31,980 nucleotides of DNA, taken from Bacillota bacterium (lineage in GTDB: Bacteria > Bacillota > Bacilli > Lactobacillales > Streptococcaceae). Below, piece by piece: positions 7,654 to 16,713 of this stretch. Location: NCBI GenBank assembly GCA_021781855.1, contig JAJXWC010000002.1, positions 1 to 31,980 of the forward strand. Direction: 5' to 3'. Both the position numbers and the translations under genes were made by a program. Under the pieces are notes generated by a model that worked only from the letters and a program-made list of their open reading frames with translations, searched no databases and was not told where the DNA came from. The first letter of the stretch is position 1, and the number at the start of each line of letters is the position of its first letter.

Positions 7654-8184
7654 CTAGATTCTTTCTTCGCCAGTTTTTGTGCTTTTATCGCTTCTCTCAC
7701 TTTCTTTTCCATTCTTCTTTTTTGGTTTTTTCACTTTCTTATCGTCAAACACATATTGAAGCTTCCACTTCCCTTTATTTCTCACTATAGTGACGGCAAT
7801 ACCTGCTAATACTGCAAGGGAGCAAAATGAAAAAAACAACGCCATCATAACACTTCCAAATGTCGGTCCTTCAAGAACACTTGGCCAAAGTACAAATCCT
7901 GTAAAGAATATCACAGTTGAACCAAAACCCATGACGATAATCCACATCCAAAGTTGTCTATATTTCGGGAAAAGTGCACTCAACAAAACAGAAAGCAATA
8001 CAGTTCCAAAAGCAGCACATACATAGGAGACAAATAAATTTATTGAATCTCCGTCTTGATGGATAAACATGTAAATCGAAAAGAAATACATAAAAGGCAC
8101 TCCCAGAAAATATCCAAAAATCCCAAGTATGCTAGTACCTACTGGAAAACTTTTTGTTTTTACTTTTAATTTTTTGTTTTTCAT
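7654..8184 (-). CDS. Hypothetical multi-pass membrane protein with charged tail
   Basis: A 176-residue protein with four or five hydrophobic segments up to about residue 135, then a strongly charged C-terminal tail (KKVKKPKKKNGKESERSDKS). The layout resembles the membrane gene at 15535-16266, which also ends in a lysine-rich tail, but the sequence similarity is too weak to call them paralogues. No function assigned. It lies between trpC and trpF in the operon run. Confidence 0.65.
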   Translation of the reverse strand: MKNKKLKVKTKSFPVGTSILGIFGYFLGVPFMYFFSIYMFIHQDGDSINLFVSYVCAAFGTVLLSVLLSALFPKYRQLWMWIIVMGFGSTVIFFTGFVLWPSVLEGPTFGSVMMALFFSFCSLAVLAGIAVTIVRNKGKWKLQYVFDDKKVKKPKKKNGKESERSDKSTKTGEERI

Positions 8185-8262
8185 TTCTCTACCTGTTCAA
8201 ACCACGAACGAGAGATATCAATAGTGGCTAAAAACTGTATAACGTTATGAAGTGATAGTTCT

Positions 8263-9225
8263 CTACTTTTGAATTTCATTTTTATTCTTCTTTCTGTTTC
8301 GTATTTTTTTAATAAGCCATAAGATAAATATAATTAACCAACTCATCATGACAACAAAATCAATGGCGCTTATAATTGTTGGTGTACTTGCCCCTTTATA
8401 GATGTTTCCTAAAACAATCACAATAATCACCGAAGTGATAATGTAGCCTCTTTTGATTAACTTTAATAAGGCTCTCTTTTTTTCTACTGGTGTTTTTGAT
8501 TGTTTATCGGAGACGACTTCCCAATACTGTCTATTTTTCCCTTTCAAGTAGGCAAGATATCCAAATTCAACGATAACACTTGGAAATACCGTGACAAATA
8601 ATATAGTCAGACCGATACCAAACACCGCAGTAATACTTTTGGCTAAAATACCTCCAATAAGAGTAACACCTAGAATTACACCAAAGCCAATCCTTCCAAA
8701 TACACCAGATAAAGCAAAATAATTTTTCTGTGCCCGTTTTTCCGAAAATCCCACTTTTAGTCGTTGTTTCAACAATAAAACATTCACTGAAATCGAACTC
8801 AAAAATAGTAGAATGGTTAATGGAACAAAAACTCTTCCTGTTGTGAGATAAACAGTTTCATTTGTTGCATTGTTTGTTATCATCAAATATCCTACGGTTG
8901 AAAGGCCAACGGTTAATAAGACAATTGTCAAAGCAAATAACCATGAAAAAATCACTTGATGTTTATACATCAATTTTGTTTTAAGAGAAACAAGCCCAGT
9001 TAAAAGACAAATGATTGTTAAAAATATATAGAGATAAGACCAGACAGCAAAAGAAGTAAAGCCTTCTGCTTGATAATATCCCCAAAACCCAAATGCTTCA
9101 AATCCAAGGAAAAATGCTGCAATAAAAGGAAATACCTGTAAGCCAGACAAAGAAGCCCGTGAATAGATGAAGCTTTGAAAATAATTTACATTTGCTTGCT
9201 CAATTTCTACTTTATTTTTATCCAA
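8263..9225 (-). CDS. Hypothetical polytopic membrane protein (TTG start)
   Basis: A 320-residue protein with about eight hydrophobic segments and a lysine/arginine-rich C-terminus. The start is TTG at 9225, preceded by a strong GGAGG at seven bases, which decides it. No family recognised. It begins 47 nt after the trpC stop and is the first of three inserted genes between trpC and trpF. Confidence 0.65.
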   Translation of the reverse strand: MDKNKVEIEQANVNYFQSFIYSRASLSGLQVFPFIAAFFLGFEAFGFWGYYQAEGFTSFAVWSYLYIFLTIICLLTGLVSLKTKLMYKHQVIFSWLFALTIVLLTVGLSTVGYLMITNNATNETVYLTTGRVFVPLTILLFLSSISVNVLLLKQRLKVGFSEKRAQKNYFALSGVFGRIGFGVILGVTLIGGILAKSITAVFGIGLTILFVTVFPSVIVEFGYLAYLKGKNRQYWEVVSDKQSKTPVEKKRALLKLIKRGYIITSVIIVIVLGNIYKGASTPTIISAIDFVVMMSWLIIFILWLIKKIRNRKKNKNEIQK

Positions 9226-9272
9226 AATACAGCCTCCTACCAGCCAAAATGAAAATTAAGGGCTTTTCCAAT

Positions 9273-10058
9273 TTAGTCATTTTTCACAACTTTCAGTTCT
9301 GCCACCGCTTCCTCAACATTCTCACTCTGCATCAGCGCTGTTCCCACCAGAATCGCATTGAAATAGGGGGCTAAGAGTTCAGCTTCCTTGCGTCCAAACA
9401 CGCCGCTCTCCGAGATATAGACCTTATCTGGCTGAAATTCTGAAACTAAATCCAGCGAATTTTGCAGGCTGACCTCAAAAGTTTTGAGATTTCGGTTATT
9501 CACGCCAATAATATTTGCCCCAAGCTGATGCGCAATGTCCAACTCATTTTTATTATGCGTTTCAACCAACACTTCTAAGCCTAGAGAAATCGCATCGTCA
9601 TAGAGTGATTTCAATTTTTCAAAATCGTGCTCAAAACAAGCCACAATCAGTAAAATAACGGTCGCCCCAGCGTTCACAGCCCGGACAATCTGCTTTTTAT
9701 CAATGATAAAATCTTTGTTCAGCGTTGGAATGCCGACGCTACTCGAAATTTCGCGCAGATATTCAATATCCCCTTTGAAAAATACAGGGTCAGTCAGCAC
9801 CGAAATCATTGACGCTCCCGCCTGCTCGTAACTTTTCGCCTGTACAACCAAATCAACCTCTACATTGATATCGCCCAAGGAGGGCGATGCTTTCTTGCAC
9901 TCGGCAATGACTTGGAGACTCTCCACTTGCGCCTGCAAAAAATCGTAAAGTTTGTAGGTTTTGCGCACCATTCCTGCTGTCTCAAGCGACATTTCCGCCA
10001 CCTCATGAGCTTTTTGAGCTAAAATCGTTTCTAAAAATTTTCCGTGTTCAATATTCAT
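9273..10058 (-). CDS. trpC: Indole-3-glycerol phosphate synthase
   Basis: TrpC closes the indole ring, releasing CO2 and water. Family motifs: IAECKKASPS (catalytic Lys), VLTDPVFFKGDIEYL, NKDFIIDKKQI, IIGVNNRNLKTF and YISESGVF. At 261 residues it is a normal single-function TrpC. It starts at an ATG behind GAGGT. The GNAT gene lies upstream and a membrane protein gene downstream. Confidence 0.97.
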   Translation of the reverse strand: MNIEHGKFLETILAQKAHEVAEMSLETAGMVRKTYKLYDFLQAQVESLQVIAECKKASPSLGDINVEVDLVVQAKSYEQAGASMISVLTDPVFFKGDIEYLREISSSVGIPTLNKDFIIDKKQIVRAVNAGATVILLIVACFEHDFEKLKSLYDDAISLGLEVLVETHNKNELDIAHQLGANIIGVNNRNLKTFEVSLQNSLDLVSEFQPDKVYISESGVFGRKEAELLAPYFNAILVGTALMQSENVEEAVAELKVVKND

Positions 10059-10133
10059 GTGTTTACCTCAACTCGTAAAAAGTGTTGTTTTTTATAAAAA
10101 TAACGTTGAAAAAATGTAGGCTTGATGAAAACT

Positions 10134-10586
10134 TTATCTGCTTGGTTTATAAAATTCAACCCTCATCATAAAATCATCACAAGTCGTTTTCAAATTTTTT
10201 ATCGGGCCAGCTGTTACTGTAAAGCCTTGTTTCTGGTAAAATCCAACCGCCGTATCACGTGCTTCAACAATACATTTTTCAAAGTTCAACTGTTGTAACT
10301 CATCAAAAAGTTGTACAACGAGCTGGCTTCCAATACCTGACTTTTGTCGCTCATTTTTTACTGCAAAAGCACAGAGTTGAGCCGTTTGTGGCTCTTTTAC
10401 AAAATAATTCAACGTTCCAATCAGTTTACCATTTTCAAGCGCACCAAAGAAAATATTTTCGACTTCATAGCTCAGATTTTCATCGTAAATTGAAAGACCA
10501 AGCGGACGACGTAAAATCTCATCACGCAAAGCTAAAGTCTGCGTATAAAGTGAGGAATTTGTTTTCTTGTACTTCACAATTTCCAT
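10134..10586 (-). CDS. GNAT-family N-acetyltransferase
   Basis: A 150-residue GNAT protein. The acetyl-CoA loop is RQKSGIGSQLV near residues 80-90, following LCAFAVKNE, with the usual C-terminal VGFYQKQGFTV. The substrate is unknown. It starts two bases after the S66 peptidase stop, so the two are almost certainly cotranscribed. Confidence 0.88.
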   Translation of the reverse strand: MEIVKYKKTNSSLYTQTLALRDEILRRPLGLSIYDENLSYEVENIFFGALENGKLIGTLNYFVKEPQTAQLCAFAVKNERQKSGIGSQLVVQLFDELQQLNFEKCIVEARDTAVGFYQKQGFTVTAGPIKNLKTTCDDFMMRVEFYKPSR

Positions 10587-10588
10587 AA

Positions 10589-11563
10589 CTACCCTTTCAA
10601 AACCTGAATCCTCAACGGTTCTGTCGAAATTTCAACCTCGCCACCCAACGGAAAAGTAAAAATCGGCTGTGTGTGCCCAAAATCCACATCATAAATCACC
10701 GGAATCGTTTTTAACACAGGAAATTTGTCCAAAATGTAATGCAAAATTTCTTCGGTCATACCCTCTTCTTTCGGGAAACGTCCAATCACAAGTCCCGCGA
10801 GGTCTGGATAAACCTGCAAGAAATGGGCGAGCTCACGATTCCAACAATAAAAATCTTCCTCTTCTGCATTTTCCAAAAAAGCAATCGGACGGGCGACTTG
10901 TGCTTGCCAATCCGTCCCCGTCATCAGCATCACGGTATTCAAATTGCCGCCCAAAGTCGTGCCGCTCGCGCTTCCATGATTGTAAACTTTCCACTCATTT
11001 TTGAGAAAATGACGAGGCTGTGTCGGGTCATACCAAGCATCGCTCGTGTAAACCTCGCTTGCCGCCAAGTGATAACGCTCATCCCCAGCCACCGCCTTCA
11101 GCCACTCTGCTGTTTGAAAATCCTGCAGCTCATCCATCAGAAAAGCAATATAGCCAGGACCGTAGTAAGTCACAAGCCCCGTTTTTGCGAAAATCGCCTG
11201 ATGCAGCACGGTAATGTCTGAAAAGCCGCAAAAAATCTTAGGATTCGCACGGACAATCTCCCAGTCAATATAGGGCAGCAGTTCATTGGCATCAAAACCG
11301 CCAATCGTACACAATACCGCTTTGACCGACTTGTCAGCAAACGCCACATGAAAATCCTCAAGTCGTGAAGCAATCGAACTGCTCTCTAACAGGTCATTCT
11401 CAAGGATATGTGCGCCAAAACTGACCTTGAAACCCAAATGCTCCAAGCGCTCCTTTGCTTTCAGTTTGTCTTCAAACTTTCCTGTGCGCGTTAGCGACGA
11501 ACTCGGAGAGATGACACGAATTTCATCGCCTTTTTTTAACTTTTCGGGATAGATTTTTTGCAT
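10589..11563 (-). CDS. S66-family peptidase (LD-carboxypeptidase/MccF-like)
   Basis: A 324-residue serine peptidase of family S66. The nucleophile is Ser115 in FCGFSDIT, Glu231 lies in FLENAEEEDF, and His297 lies in DVDFGHTQP, matching the Ser-Glu-His order. S66 contains both muropeptide LD-carboxypeptidases (LdcA) and MccF-type enzymes that detoxify microcin C-like aminoacyl nucleotides. The motif KTGLVTYYGP and the length are compatible with either; I cannot separate them. It starts behind GAGGAG. Confidence 0.88.
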   Translation of the reverse strand: MQKIYPEKLKKGDEIRVISPSSSLTRTGKFEDKLKAKERLEHLGFKVSFGAHILENDLLESSSIASRLEDFHVAFADKSVKAVLCTIGGFDANELLPYIDWEIVRANPKIFCGFSDITVLHQAIFAKTGLVTYYGPGYIAFLMDELQDFQTAEWLKAVAGDERYHLAASEVYTSDAWYDPTQPRHFLKNEWKVYNHGSASGTTLGGNLNTVMLMTGTDWQAQVARPIAFLENAEEEDFYCWNRELAHFLQVYPDLAGLVIGRFPKEEGMTEEILHYILDKFPVLKTIPVIYDVDFGHTQPIFTFPLGGEVEISTEPLRIQVLKG

Positions 11564-11572
11564 TTTTTCTCC

Positions 11573-12076
11573 TCAAAATAATTCTATTTGCTCGCTTAAC
11601 ACAACACCTTCCAACTTCAACAACTGCCACTTCACATGTACACCACCTGCATAACCCGTCAGACTACCGTCTGCGCCAAGCACACGATGACAGGGAATAA
11701 TGACCGAAATCGGATTGTGCCCGACTGCACCGCCGATGGCTTGCCCCGACTTTATCCCGAGCTCTTGCGCAATCTCACCGTAAGTTGTCGTTTTTCCAAG
11801 TGGAATATCGCACAAAATTTTCCAGACTTTCTGACGAAAATCTGAACCTGTAAGTTGTAATTTTAGAGCTGATAAATCAGGGGCTTTACCATCAAAATAG
11901 TCTGTCAGCCAAGCTTTCGTCTGGTCAAAGATTTGCAAGCTATCATCATTGACAAAGCTTGATAAATCAGGAAGATATTTTTGATTTTCCAAGTAACAGC
12001 CTGTGAGTAGCGAGTCATCATTTGAGGTTAAAATGTAAGTGCCGACAGGCGAAGCGTAAGTCGTTTTGTAGTTCAT
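11573..12076 (-). CDS. ogt: Methylated-DNA--protein-cysteine methyltransferase
   Basis: Ogt-type suicide repair protein that removes alkyl groups from O6-guanine onto its own cysteine. Cys129 lies in the signature IPCHRVLGADGSLTGYAGG, and GKTTTYGEIAQ near residue 95 precedes the DNA-binding helix. The length of 167 residues is normal. It starts behind GGAG and lies in tandem with the S66 peptidase gene, nine bases apart. Confidence 0.96.
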   Translation of the reverse strand: MNYKTTYASPVGTYILTSNDDSLLTGCYLENQKYLPDLSSFVNDDSLQIFDQTKAWLTDYFDGKAPDLSALKLQLTGSDFRQKVWKILCDIPLGKTTTYGEIAQELGIKSGQAIGGAVGHNPISVIIPCHRVLGADGSLTGYAGGVHVKWQLLKLEGVVLSEQIELF

Positions 12077-12130
12077 TATTAGCTCCTTTTCATCTTGGAT
12101 ATATTTATTTTTTTCTGAGTTAATCCTTCA

Positions 12131-13054
12131 TCACTTTAGTTCTGTCTCATCTTTTTGCTCCATCAGCCAATCACCATTACTTTGTTTGACAAAAATGAAG
12201 CTAACGTACGGTGTACCCACCGCGGCGCGATGTAGTCCCTCACTTTCGTTATATTCAGCAAGGACAGCGACTCTACCATTTGTTACGCTCAAGTCCATCA
12301 TATAAGGGTCATAATAAGATTTTCTCACCTCCGAAAACGATGTTCCCCCTGCACCAGAAACAATCGCTCCCTCTTGAAGAGCATTATAGCCAGACAAGGT
12401 CCAACCTGAAAAGACGCCGCAATTTCCCACACCTGTCTCATTCGCCTCAGATAACAGAAAGTCCCCATTCTTCTGCTTGATAAAAGTTAATGTTACGATT
12501 GTGTTATCAGGATTATTATAGACAATTTGGCGTGTACTTGTCACATTTATCGTGTTTTCAAGCGTTGACGGCTGACCAAAAGCTTTGATAATCGCGTTAT
12601 AAGTTGCGCCTCCGACACCTGTCGTTTCTTCCCCCACTTGCAAGTCAAGAAATTTGTAAAAATCCCAGGTCGTTGTTTTCAGAACATTTTCACGCGTGTC
12701 TTTAAAAGTTGAAGCTGTTGTCGTACCTGCGCTTGAGTTTTCTGTGCTGGATGAACTCGAACTTGTAGAAACAGAACTGTTCTTTTGTTCATTTGCCACT
12801 AGCACCGCCTGCGATGGTTTTGAAGAGCCATTCACCGGGAAATTACTTGAAATAATCAAAACAAGAAAGACCGCAAAAAAACCAACACTTGTCCAAATGA
12901 TTACGTTTTTCCTACTGATTTTTGAGACTTCAGTCCCAAACTGAGACGAATTCTCCTCCACATAATGCGTGTGGCAATAGACACAGACTTTTTCACCATT
13001 TTTGTCTATCGTAAATTCTGATGCGCCGCAGTTCTGACAGATTTGTGCTTTCAT
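12131..13054 (-). CDS. Zinc-ribbon membrane-anchored protein with two repeated domains
   Basis: A 307-residue protein. Residues 6-28 form a zinc ribbon (CQNCG...CVYCH), residues about 50-70 a single membrane segment, and about 90-115 a Ser/Thr-rich linker. Two related domains of about 90 residues follow: the first ends LTFIKQKNGDFLLSEANET and the second ends FIFVKQSNGDWLMEQKDET, so the outer part is an internal duplication. These domains recall small secreted Firmicutes domains such as DUF3862, but I cannot assign one. The zinc ribbon would be cytoplasmic and the repeats extracellular. Confidence 0.75.
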   Translation of the reverse strand: MKAQICQNCGASEFTIDKNGEKVCVYCHTHYVEENSSQFGTEVSKISRKNVIIWTSVGFFAVFLVLIISSNFPVNGSSKPSQAVLVANEQKNSSVSTSSSSSSTENSSAGTTTASTFKDTRENVLKTTTWDFYKFLDLQVGEETTGVGGATYNAIIKAFGQPSTLENTINVTSTRQIVYNNPDNTIVTLTFIKQKNGDFLLSEANETGVGNCGVFSGWTLSGYNALQEGAIVSGAGGTSFSEVRKSYYDPYMMDLSVTNGRVAVLAEYNESEGLHRAAVGTPYVSFIFVKQSNGDWLMEQKDETELK

Positions 13055-13078
13055 CTGGTCCTTCTTTTTCTATTTTCC

Positions 13079-14086
13079 TCACTCCACCTGTGTCGCTTGC
13101 AATTCCCGCAATTTCGTAAGTGCAGCGCCTGATGCGATGACTTCACGCGCAAGCTGCACACCATCTTGAATGCTTGCGACTTTACCATTCGCAAAAAATC
13201 CGAGTCCGGCGTTCAAGACCGTTGTTTCCAAAAACGGCGATGCATTGTTTTTCAAAACCTTTTCCAATATTTCGGCATTTTCAGGGGCTTCACCACCACG
13301 GATATCGTTCAGTGAGACTTCTTCCATGCCCAAATCAGCCGCTGTAAATTCGTGCAGACTAACCTCTCCATCTTCGAGCAGCGCATAGTGGTTGACGCCA
13401 AACAAAGTGGCTTCATCAACATTGTTCGCCCCTGTAATCACGACACAACGCTTGCGCCCCAGCCCACGCAGGACTTCTGCCGTTGTCTGAAGGAGGTCAA
13501 GTCGCGAAGTACCGAGAAGTTGCGTTTCAAGTGGAATCGGGTTAATCAAAGGACCCGTTAAGTTCATAATCGTTGGAATTTCAAGCTGCCGTCTGACAGG
13601 CGTGAAATATTTCATGGCAGGATGCAGATTTTGTGCGAAAAGAAAGACAAGCCCGACCTTATCAAAAACTTCTGCTAAACGCTCCGCGGGCAGATAAAGG
13701 TTAATTCCCAACGCTTCAAGAACGTCTGCCGAGCCAGATTTGCTAGTAATCGAGCGATTGCCGTGTTTCGCCATATGGACACCGCCAGCCGCTAGCACAA
13801 AGGCTGATGTTGTCGAGATATTGAAACTGAACGAGCGGTCGCCACCTGTTCCGCAGTTGTCCATCGCATTCTTAATCGTCGTTGGAATTTCCACCGCCGC
13901 ACGCTGTAGCGCTCTCGCCAAGCCTGTCAGCTCTGAACTGCTCTCGCCTTTCATCTTGAGCGCCACGAGAAAGCTCGCAATCTGTACCTCTGTCAACTCG
14001 CCCTGAATGATGCTGTTTGCTAGCATATTCATCTCGTTTTCAGTCATATTATGACCAGCCATTACTTTTTCAAGTTCGTTTTTCAT
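13079..14086 (-). CDS. trpD: Anthranilate phosphoribosyltransferase
   Basis: TrpD joins anthranilate to PRPP. Signature motifs: MDNCGTGGDRSFSFNIST (PRPP binding), KHGNRSITSKSGSADVLE and VRRQLEIPTIMNLTGPLINP. The start MKNELEKVM matches the L. lactis protein as I remember it (335 residues) but has no clear ribosome site. An in-frame ATG at 14131 does have AGGGG at 8 nt and would add 15 residues (MAIFCTSGKS), so the true start is uncertain. The 14087-14237 leader contains a GCAAC/GTTGC hairpin that could affect trpD translation. Confidence 0.95.
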   Translation of the reverse strand: MKNELEKVMAGHNMTENEMNMLANSIIQGELTEVQIASFLVALKMKGESSSELTGLARALQRAAVEIPTTIKNAMDNCGTGGDRSFSFNISTTSAFVLAAGGVHMAKHGNRSITSKSGSADVLEALGINLYLPAERLAEVFDKVGLVFLFAQNLHPAMKYFTPVRRQLEIPTIMNLTGPLINPIPLETQLLGTSRLDLLQTTAEVLRGLGRKRCVVITGANNVDEATLFGVNHYALLEDGEVSLHEFTAADLGMEEVSLNDIRGGEAPENAEILEKVLKNNASPFLETTVLNAGLGFFANGKVASIQDGVQLAREVIASGAALTKLRELQATQVE

Positions 14087-14237
14087 TTTAAAATGTGAGT
14101 TCGACTTTCCAGAAGTGCAGAAAATTGCCATGCAACTTGCCCCTAGTTGCTTATCGAAAATGAATAGCAGATGGGCCATACATAATTATTGGTTTTCTAA
14201 CTTTTAGGAGAGGAACTCTGTCCCTTTCTTTTATTTT

Positions 14238-14714
14238 TTACAGTAATTTTTCAATTTCAGAAACTAATTCTTCAGGTTTTGTCGCTGAGCCGAAGCGAGC
14301 GATGACTTTCCCCTCACGGTCAATGAGGAATTTTGTAAAATTCCACTTGATTGTACCGCCAAGTGCCCCTTTTGCTTCTTGCTTCAAATACTTGTAAAGC
14401 GGATGAGCATTTGCACCATTGACATCTATTTTTTGAAACATTGTAAATTTAACCCCATAGTTAAGCTGGCAGAATTCCTGAATTTCAGCGTTTGTACCAC
14501 TATCCTGATGAGCAAATTGATTACAAGGAAATCCCAGAACTTCAAGTCCTTTATCTTTGTAATCTTCATAAAGTTTTTCCAGACCTTCAAATTGCGGTGT
14601 AAAACCACATTTGCTTGCCGTATTGACAACAAGGACAACTTTTCCTTTGTAATCGCTCATTGTAGCTTCTGTTCCGTCCATTTTTGCGGCTGTAAAATCG
14701 TAAAATGTATTCAT
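14238..14714 (-). CDS. Glutathione peroxidase-family thiol peroxidase
   Basis: A 158-residue member of the glutathione peroxidase family, probably reducing peroxides with thioredoxin as in other low-GC Gram-positives. The peroxidatic Cys36 is in NTASKCGFTPQ; the other catalytic residues are in GFPCNQF (Gln72) and IKWNFTKFL. It starts behind GAGG and is the only gene between trpG and trpD. Confidence 0.95.
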   Translation of the reverse strand: MNTFYDFTAAKMDGTEATMSDYKGKVVLVVNTASKCGFTPQFEGLEKLYEDYKDKGLEVLGFPCNQFAHQDSGTNAEIQEFCQLNYGVKFTMFQKIDVNGANAHPLYKYLKQEAKGALGGTIKWNFTKFLIDREGKVIARFGSATKPEELVSEIEKLL

Positions 14715-14827
14715 TTTTTATTCCTCACTTTATTTTCTATAAAAGATGAGCACTCACTCTCTTTATCTCCCTGTATTTCGCTCCATTTATTCAAGGTCAG
14801 CGGCTTCAAGGACTAGATTTTTAACCA

Positions 14828-14848
14828 TAAATAAGTCTTTGCTTCATT
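14828..14848 (-). repeat. Modular hairpin repeat, left-end remnant F
   Basis: On the minus strand the segment starting AATGAAGCAAAGACTTATTT matches the left end of copies A and B. The trpG stop codon TGA lies inside it (AATGAAGC). The rest of the trpG-peroxidase gap (to 14715) shows only a weak trace of the right end (GGGAGATAAAG). Confidence 0.55.
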
Positions 14849-15482
14849 CATTTTCATTGACTGTTCTCACAAAATTCTCAATCATCGTCATCCCATCAAG
14901 CGTGCCAATACTTTCTGGGTGAAATTGGAGACCATAAATCTTCAGTTTTTCATTTTCAATCGCCATCACTTCACGATCGTCGGTTGATAGCGCCGTGATG
15001 GCGAAATCTGGCAAGGCAACATTTTCGTCCATCACAATCGAGTGATAGCGCATCACACGAAAATGATTAGGCAGATTTTCAAAGAGCGTATTTCCCGAAG
15101 TTTGACGAATGGTTGAGGCTTTGCCGTGCATAACGGTACGTGCGAGACGCAGCTTTCCGCCAAAACTCTCCACAATTGCCTGAAAGCCAAGGCAAACGCC
15201 CAATATCGGCTTTCGACCTGCAAAGTCATGAATCATCTGCTCCATTTTTCCTGCGTCAGCTGGCCAACCAGGTCCGGGCGAGAAAATCAACGCATCGGCT
15301 TTTTCTGCCACCTCGTAAAGCCGCTCATCGTCATTGCGCAGCACTTGCACCTCTGTTTTTGGCGACACGTCACTTTGTGACGTGTTATCCGCAACCTCAG
15401 TATTTCCAATTGGTCGTACTGAGCCGACGTATTGGGCAAGATTGTAAGTGAAACTATCGTAGTTGTCAATTATTAAAATCAT
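14844..15482 (-). CDS. trpG: Anthranilate synthase glutamine amidotransferase subunit
   Basis: TrpG supplies ammonia from glutamine to TrpE. The triad is Cys97 (GVCLGFQAI), His188 and Glu190 (LQFHPES). The start MILIIDNYDSFTYNLAQYVG is typical. Between Gly20 and Val45, where the family usually has about five residues, there are 24 (SVRPIGNTEVADNTSQSDVS then PKTE), making the protein 212 residues long instead of about 190. The extra DNA consists of two palindromes. The insert lies in an exposed region far from the active site, so activity may be retained. Confidence 0.95.
   Translation of the reverse strand: MILIIDNYDSFTYNLAQYVGSVRPIGNTEVADNTSQSDVSPKTEVQVLRNDDERLYEVAEKADALIFSPGPGWPADAGKMEQMIHDFAGRKPILGVCLGFQAIVESFGGKLRLARTVMHGKASTIRQTSGNTLFENLPNHFRVMRYHSIVMDENVALPDFAITALSTDDREVMAIENEKLKIYGLQFHPESIGTLDGMTMIENFVRTVNENE
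15365..15423. repeat. Palindromic in-frame insertion inside trpG
   Basis: Two adjacent inverted repeats lie in the extra trpG coding segment: 15365-15385 has perfect 9-bp arms ACACGTCAC/GTGACGTGT around TTT, and 15396-15423 has 7-bp arms CTCAGTA/TACTGAG with CCAATTGG between them. Confidence 0.75.
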
Positions 15483-15534
15483 TTATCTCTTCTTTCTGTT
15501 TTTGTTCTCCATTAGCTGTTAAACCCGACAGCAT

Positions 15535-16266
15535 TCATTTTTTCTTTTTTTCGTTTTTATCCTTCTTTTTTAACAATTCCGTATAAGTCAATTTCCCGCC
15601 AGTTTGCTTCAAGGTGGCTTTTCTTGCCCAAATGAGAGCAACGATAAATGCGGGTCCTACAACAAGCCAAGCTGCAGGTGGTAGGCTTCTTCCCGAACTT
15701 GTCCACATTTCATTCGGTCTTGTAATTACAATATCTAAACCATACAAGAAAAATACTGCCATTGTAACGACTAAAGACCAGATGACCCATTCTGCCCAGT
15801 AATGTGAGAGTTTTGCAGACAATCTCCCAACAATGAAAATGGATAATACTATTAAACCAAGTAAAATAGCTCCTACTGACAAAATTGTATTCCCTAAATC
15901 TTTGCTATTTCCTTGCAAATAATCAATAAGATTGACAATCCCTCCGATAACAAAGGTTAACCCTACAGCAAGCATAAATAAGACAATGAAAACTAGCCAA
16001 ACTATATCTTTAATCTTTGTTTTAATCTTTGCATTGCAAGCCTTGATTTTACTTATCTCATCGCTTGACTTTCTCCCATAAATCATCACTGGTATCCAAA
16101 GAATCAAAAGTAAGCATACTGATAATATAAAACCACTGAATGTCGGACGGTGCCAAAAGATAAACCGTGATAGTGCGAGTATAGCAAGGAAGCCAAATAC
16201 GACCGTCAAAGCCCCTATACCGAACAAAACTGGCTTTGAAAAATTTTTGTGATTAAATTTTTTCAT
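15535..16266 (-). CDS. Hypothetical polytopic membrane protein
   Basis: A 243-residue protein with about seven hydrophobic segments and a lysine-rich C-terminus (KKKDKNEKKKK). No family recognised. The ribosome site is weak (GATTGAG). It lies between a 5' remnant of a trpG-like gene (16287-16340) and intact trpG, so it appears to be an insertion into or beside an ancestral trpG. Confidence 0.65.
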   Translation of the reverse strand: MKKFNHKNFSKPVLFGIGALTVVFGFLAILALSRFIFWHRPTFSGFILSVCLLLILWIPVMIYGRKSSDEISKIKACNAKIKTKIKDIVWLVFIVLFMLAVGLTFVIGGIVNLIDYLQGNSKDLGNTILSVGAILLGLIVLSIFIVGRLSAKLSHYWAEWVIWSLVVTMAVFFLYGLDIVITRPNEMWTSSGRSLPPAAWLVVGPAFIVALIWARKATLKQTGGKLTYTELLKKKDKNEKKKK

Positions 16267-16286
16267 CTCAATCTTTTCTGTTAATC

Positions 16287-16340
16287 CTAGTCCAACAATC
16301 CGTAAGTGAAACTATCGTAGTCGTCAATGATTAAAATCAT
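16287..16340 (-). pseudogene. Remnant of a trpG-like 5' end
   Basis: Encodes MILIIDDYDSFTYGLLD then TAG. The first 38 bases match the start of trpG (15445-15482) at 36 positions, then similarity stops. The ATG overlaps the stop of the upstream membrane gene (ATGA), with AAAGG in front, so translation of a 17-residue peptide is possible. GLLD differs from NLAQ of trpG, so the remnant could derive from a different amidotransferase (second trpG or pabA) rather than a simple duplication. Confidence 0.7.
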
Positions 16341-16699
16341 TTTTGTACCTTTCTTTTGAAATAAATTCCTAAAGTCACGATAAGAGGAACAATCAGGATA
16401 AGGAGAAATTCTTTTGCAGCAAAACGTCCGCGCCAGAAGAGGGCAATCAAAGCGAAGTAAACACTGTTGCAGATGACGGATACAAGCAAGCCTTGCCACA
16501 ATGCACGCTTCAAGAAATCATAGTAAATAGGAATAAGGGCGCTATTGGCAATCAGAACGAGAGAATAGAAAATCTCAAAGAACGAACCAATGCCTGATGT
16601 CCAGAAACCTTGATGACTGCTACTTGCAAAATAGGCAATGAGGAGAATGAAACCTGCTGCAAGATTGGCGAGAAAGGGGAAGTAGAGTTTTAGTTTCAT
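16337..16699 (-). CDS. Hypothetical four-helix membrane protein
   Basis: A 120-residue protein with four hydrophobic segments and a basic C-terminus (YFKRKVQK). The start at MKLKLYFPFL is chosen because GGGGGAGA lies just upstream; an earlier in-frame start lacks this. No family recognised. Its stop overlaps the trpG-like remnant start. Confidence 0.65.
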   Translation of the reverse strand: MKLKLYFPFLANLAAGFILLIAYFASSSHQGFWTSGIGSFFEIFYSLVLIANSALIPIYYDFLKRALWQGLLVSVICNSVYFALIALFWRGRFAAKEFLLILIVPLIVTLGIYFKRKVQK

Positions 16700-16713
16700 G
16701 CAGTTTCTCCCCC

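Noticed and set aside
7654..16266. Membrane genes at 7654-8184 and 15535-16266 as a paralogous pair
   Set aside because: They share layout and a lysine-rich tail, but no aligned motif beyond low-complexity sequence.
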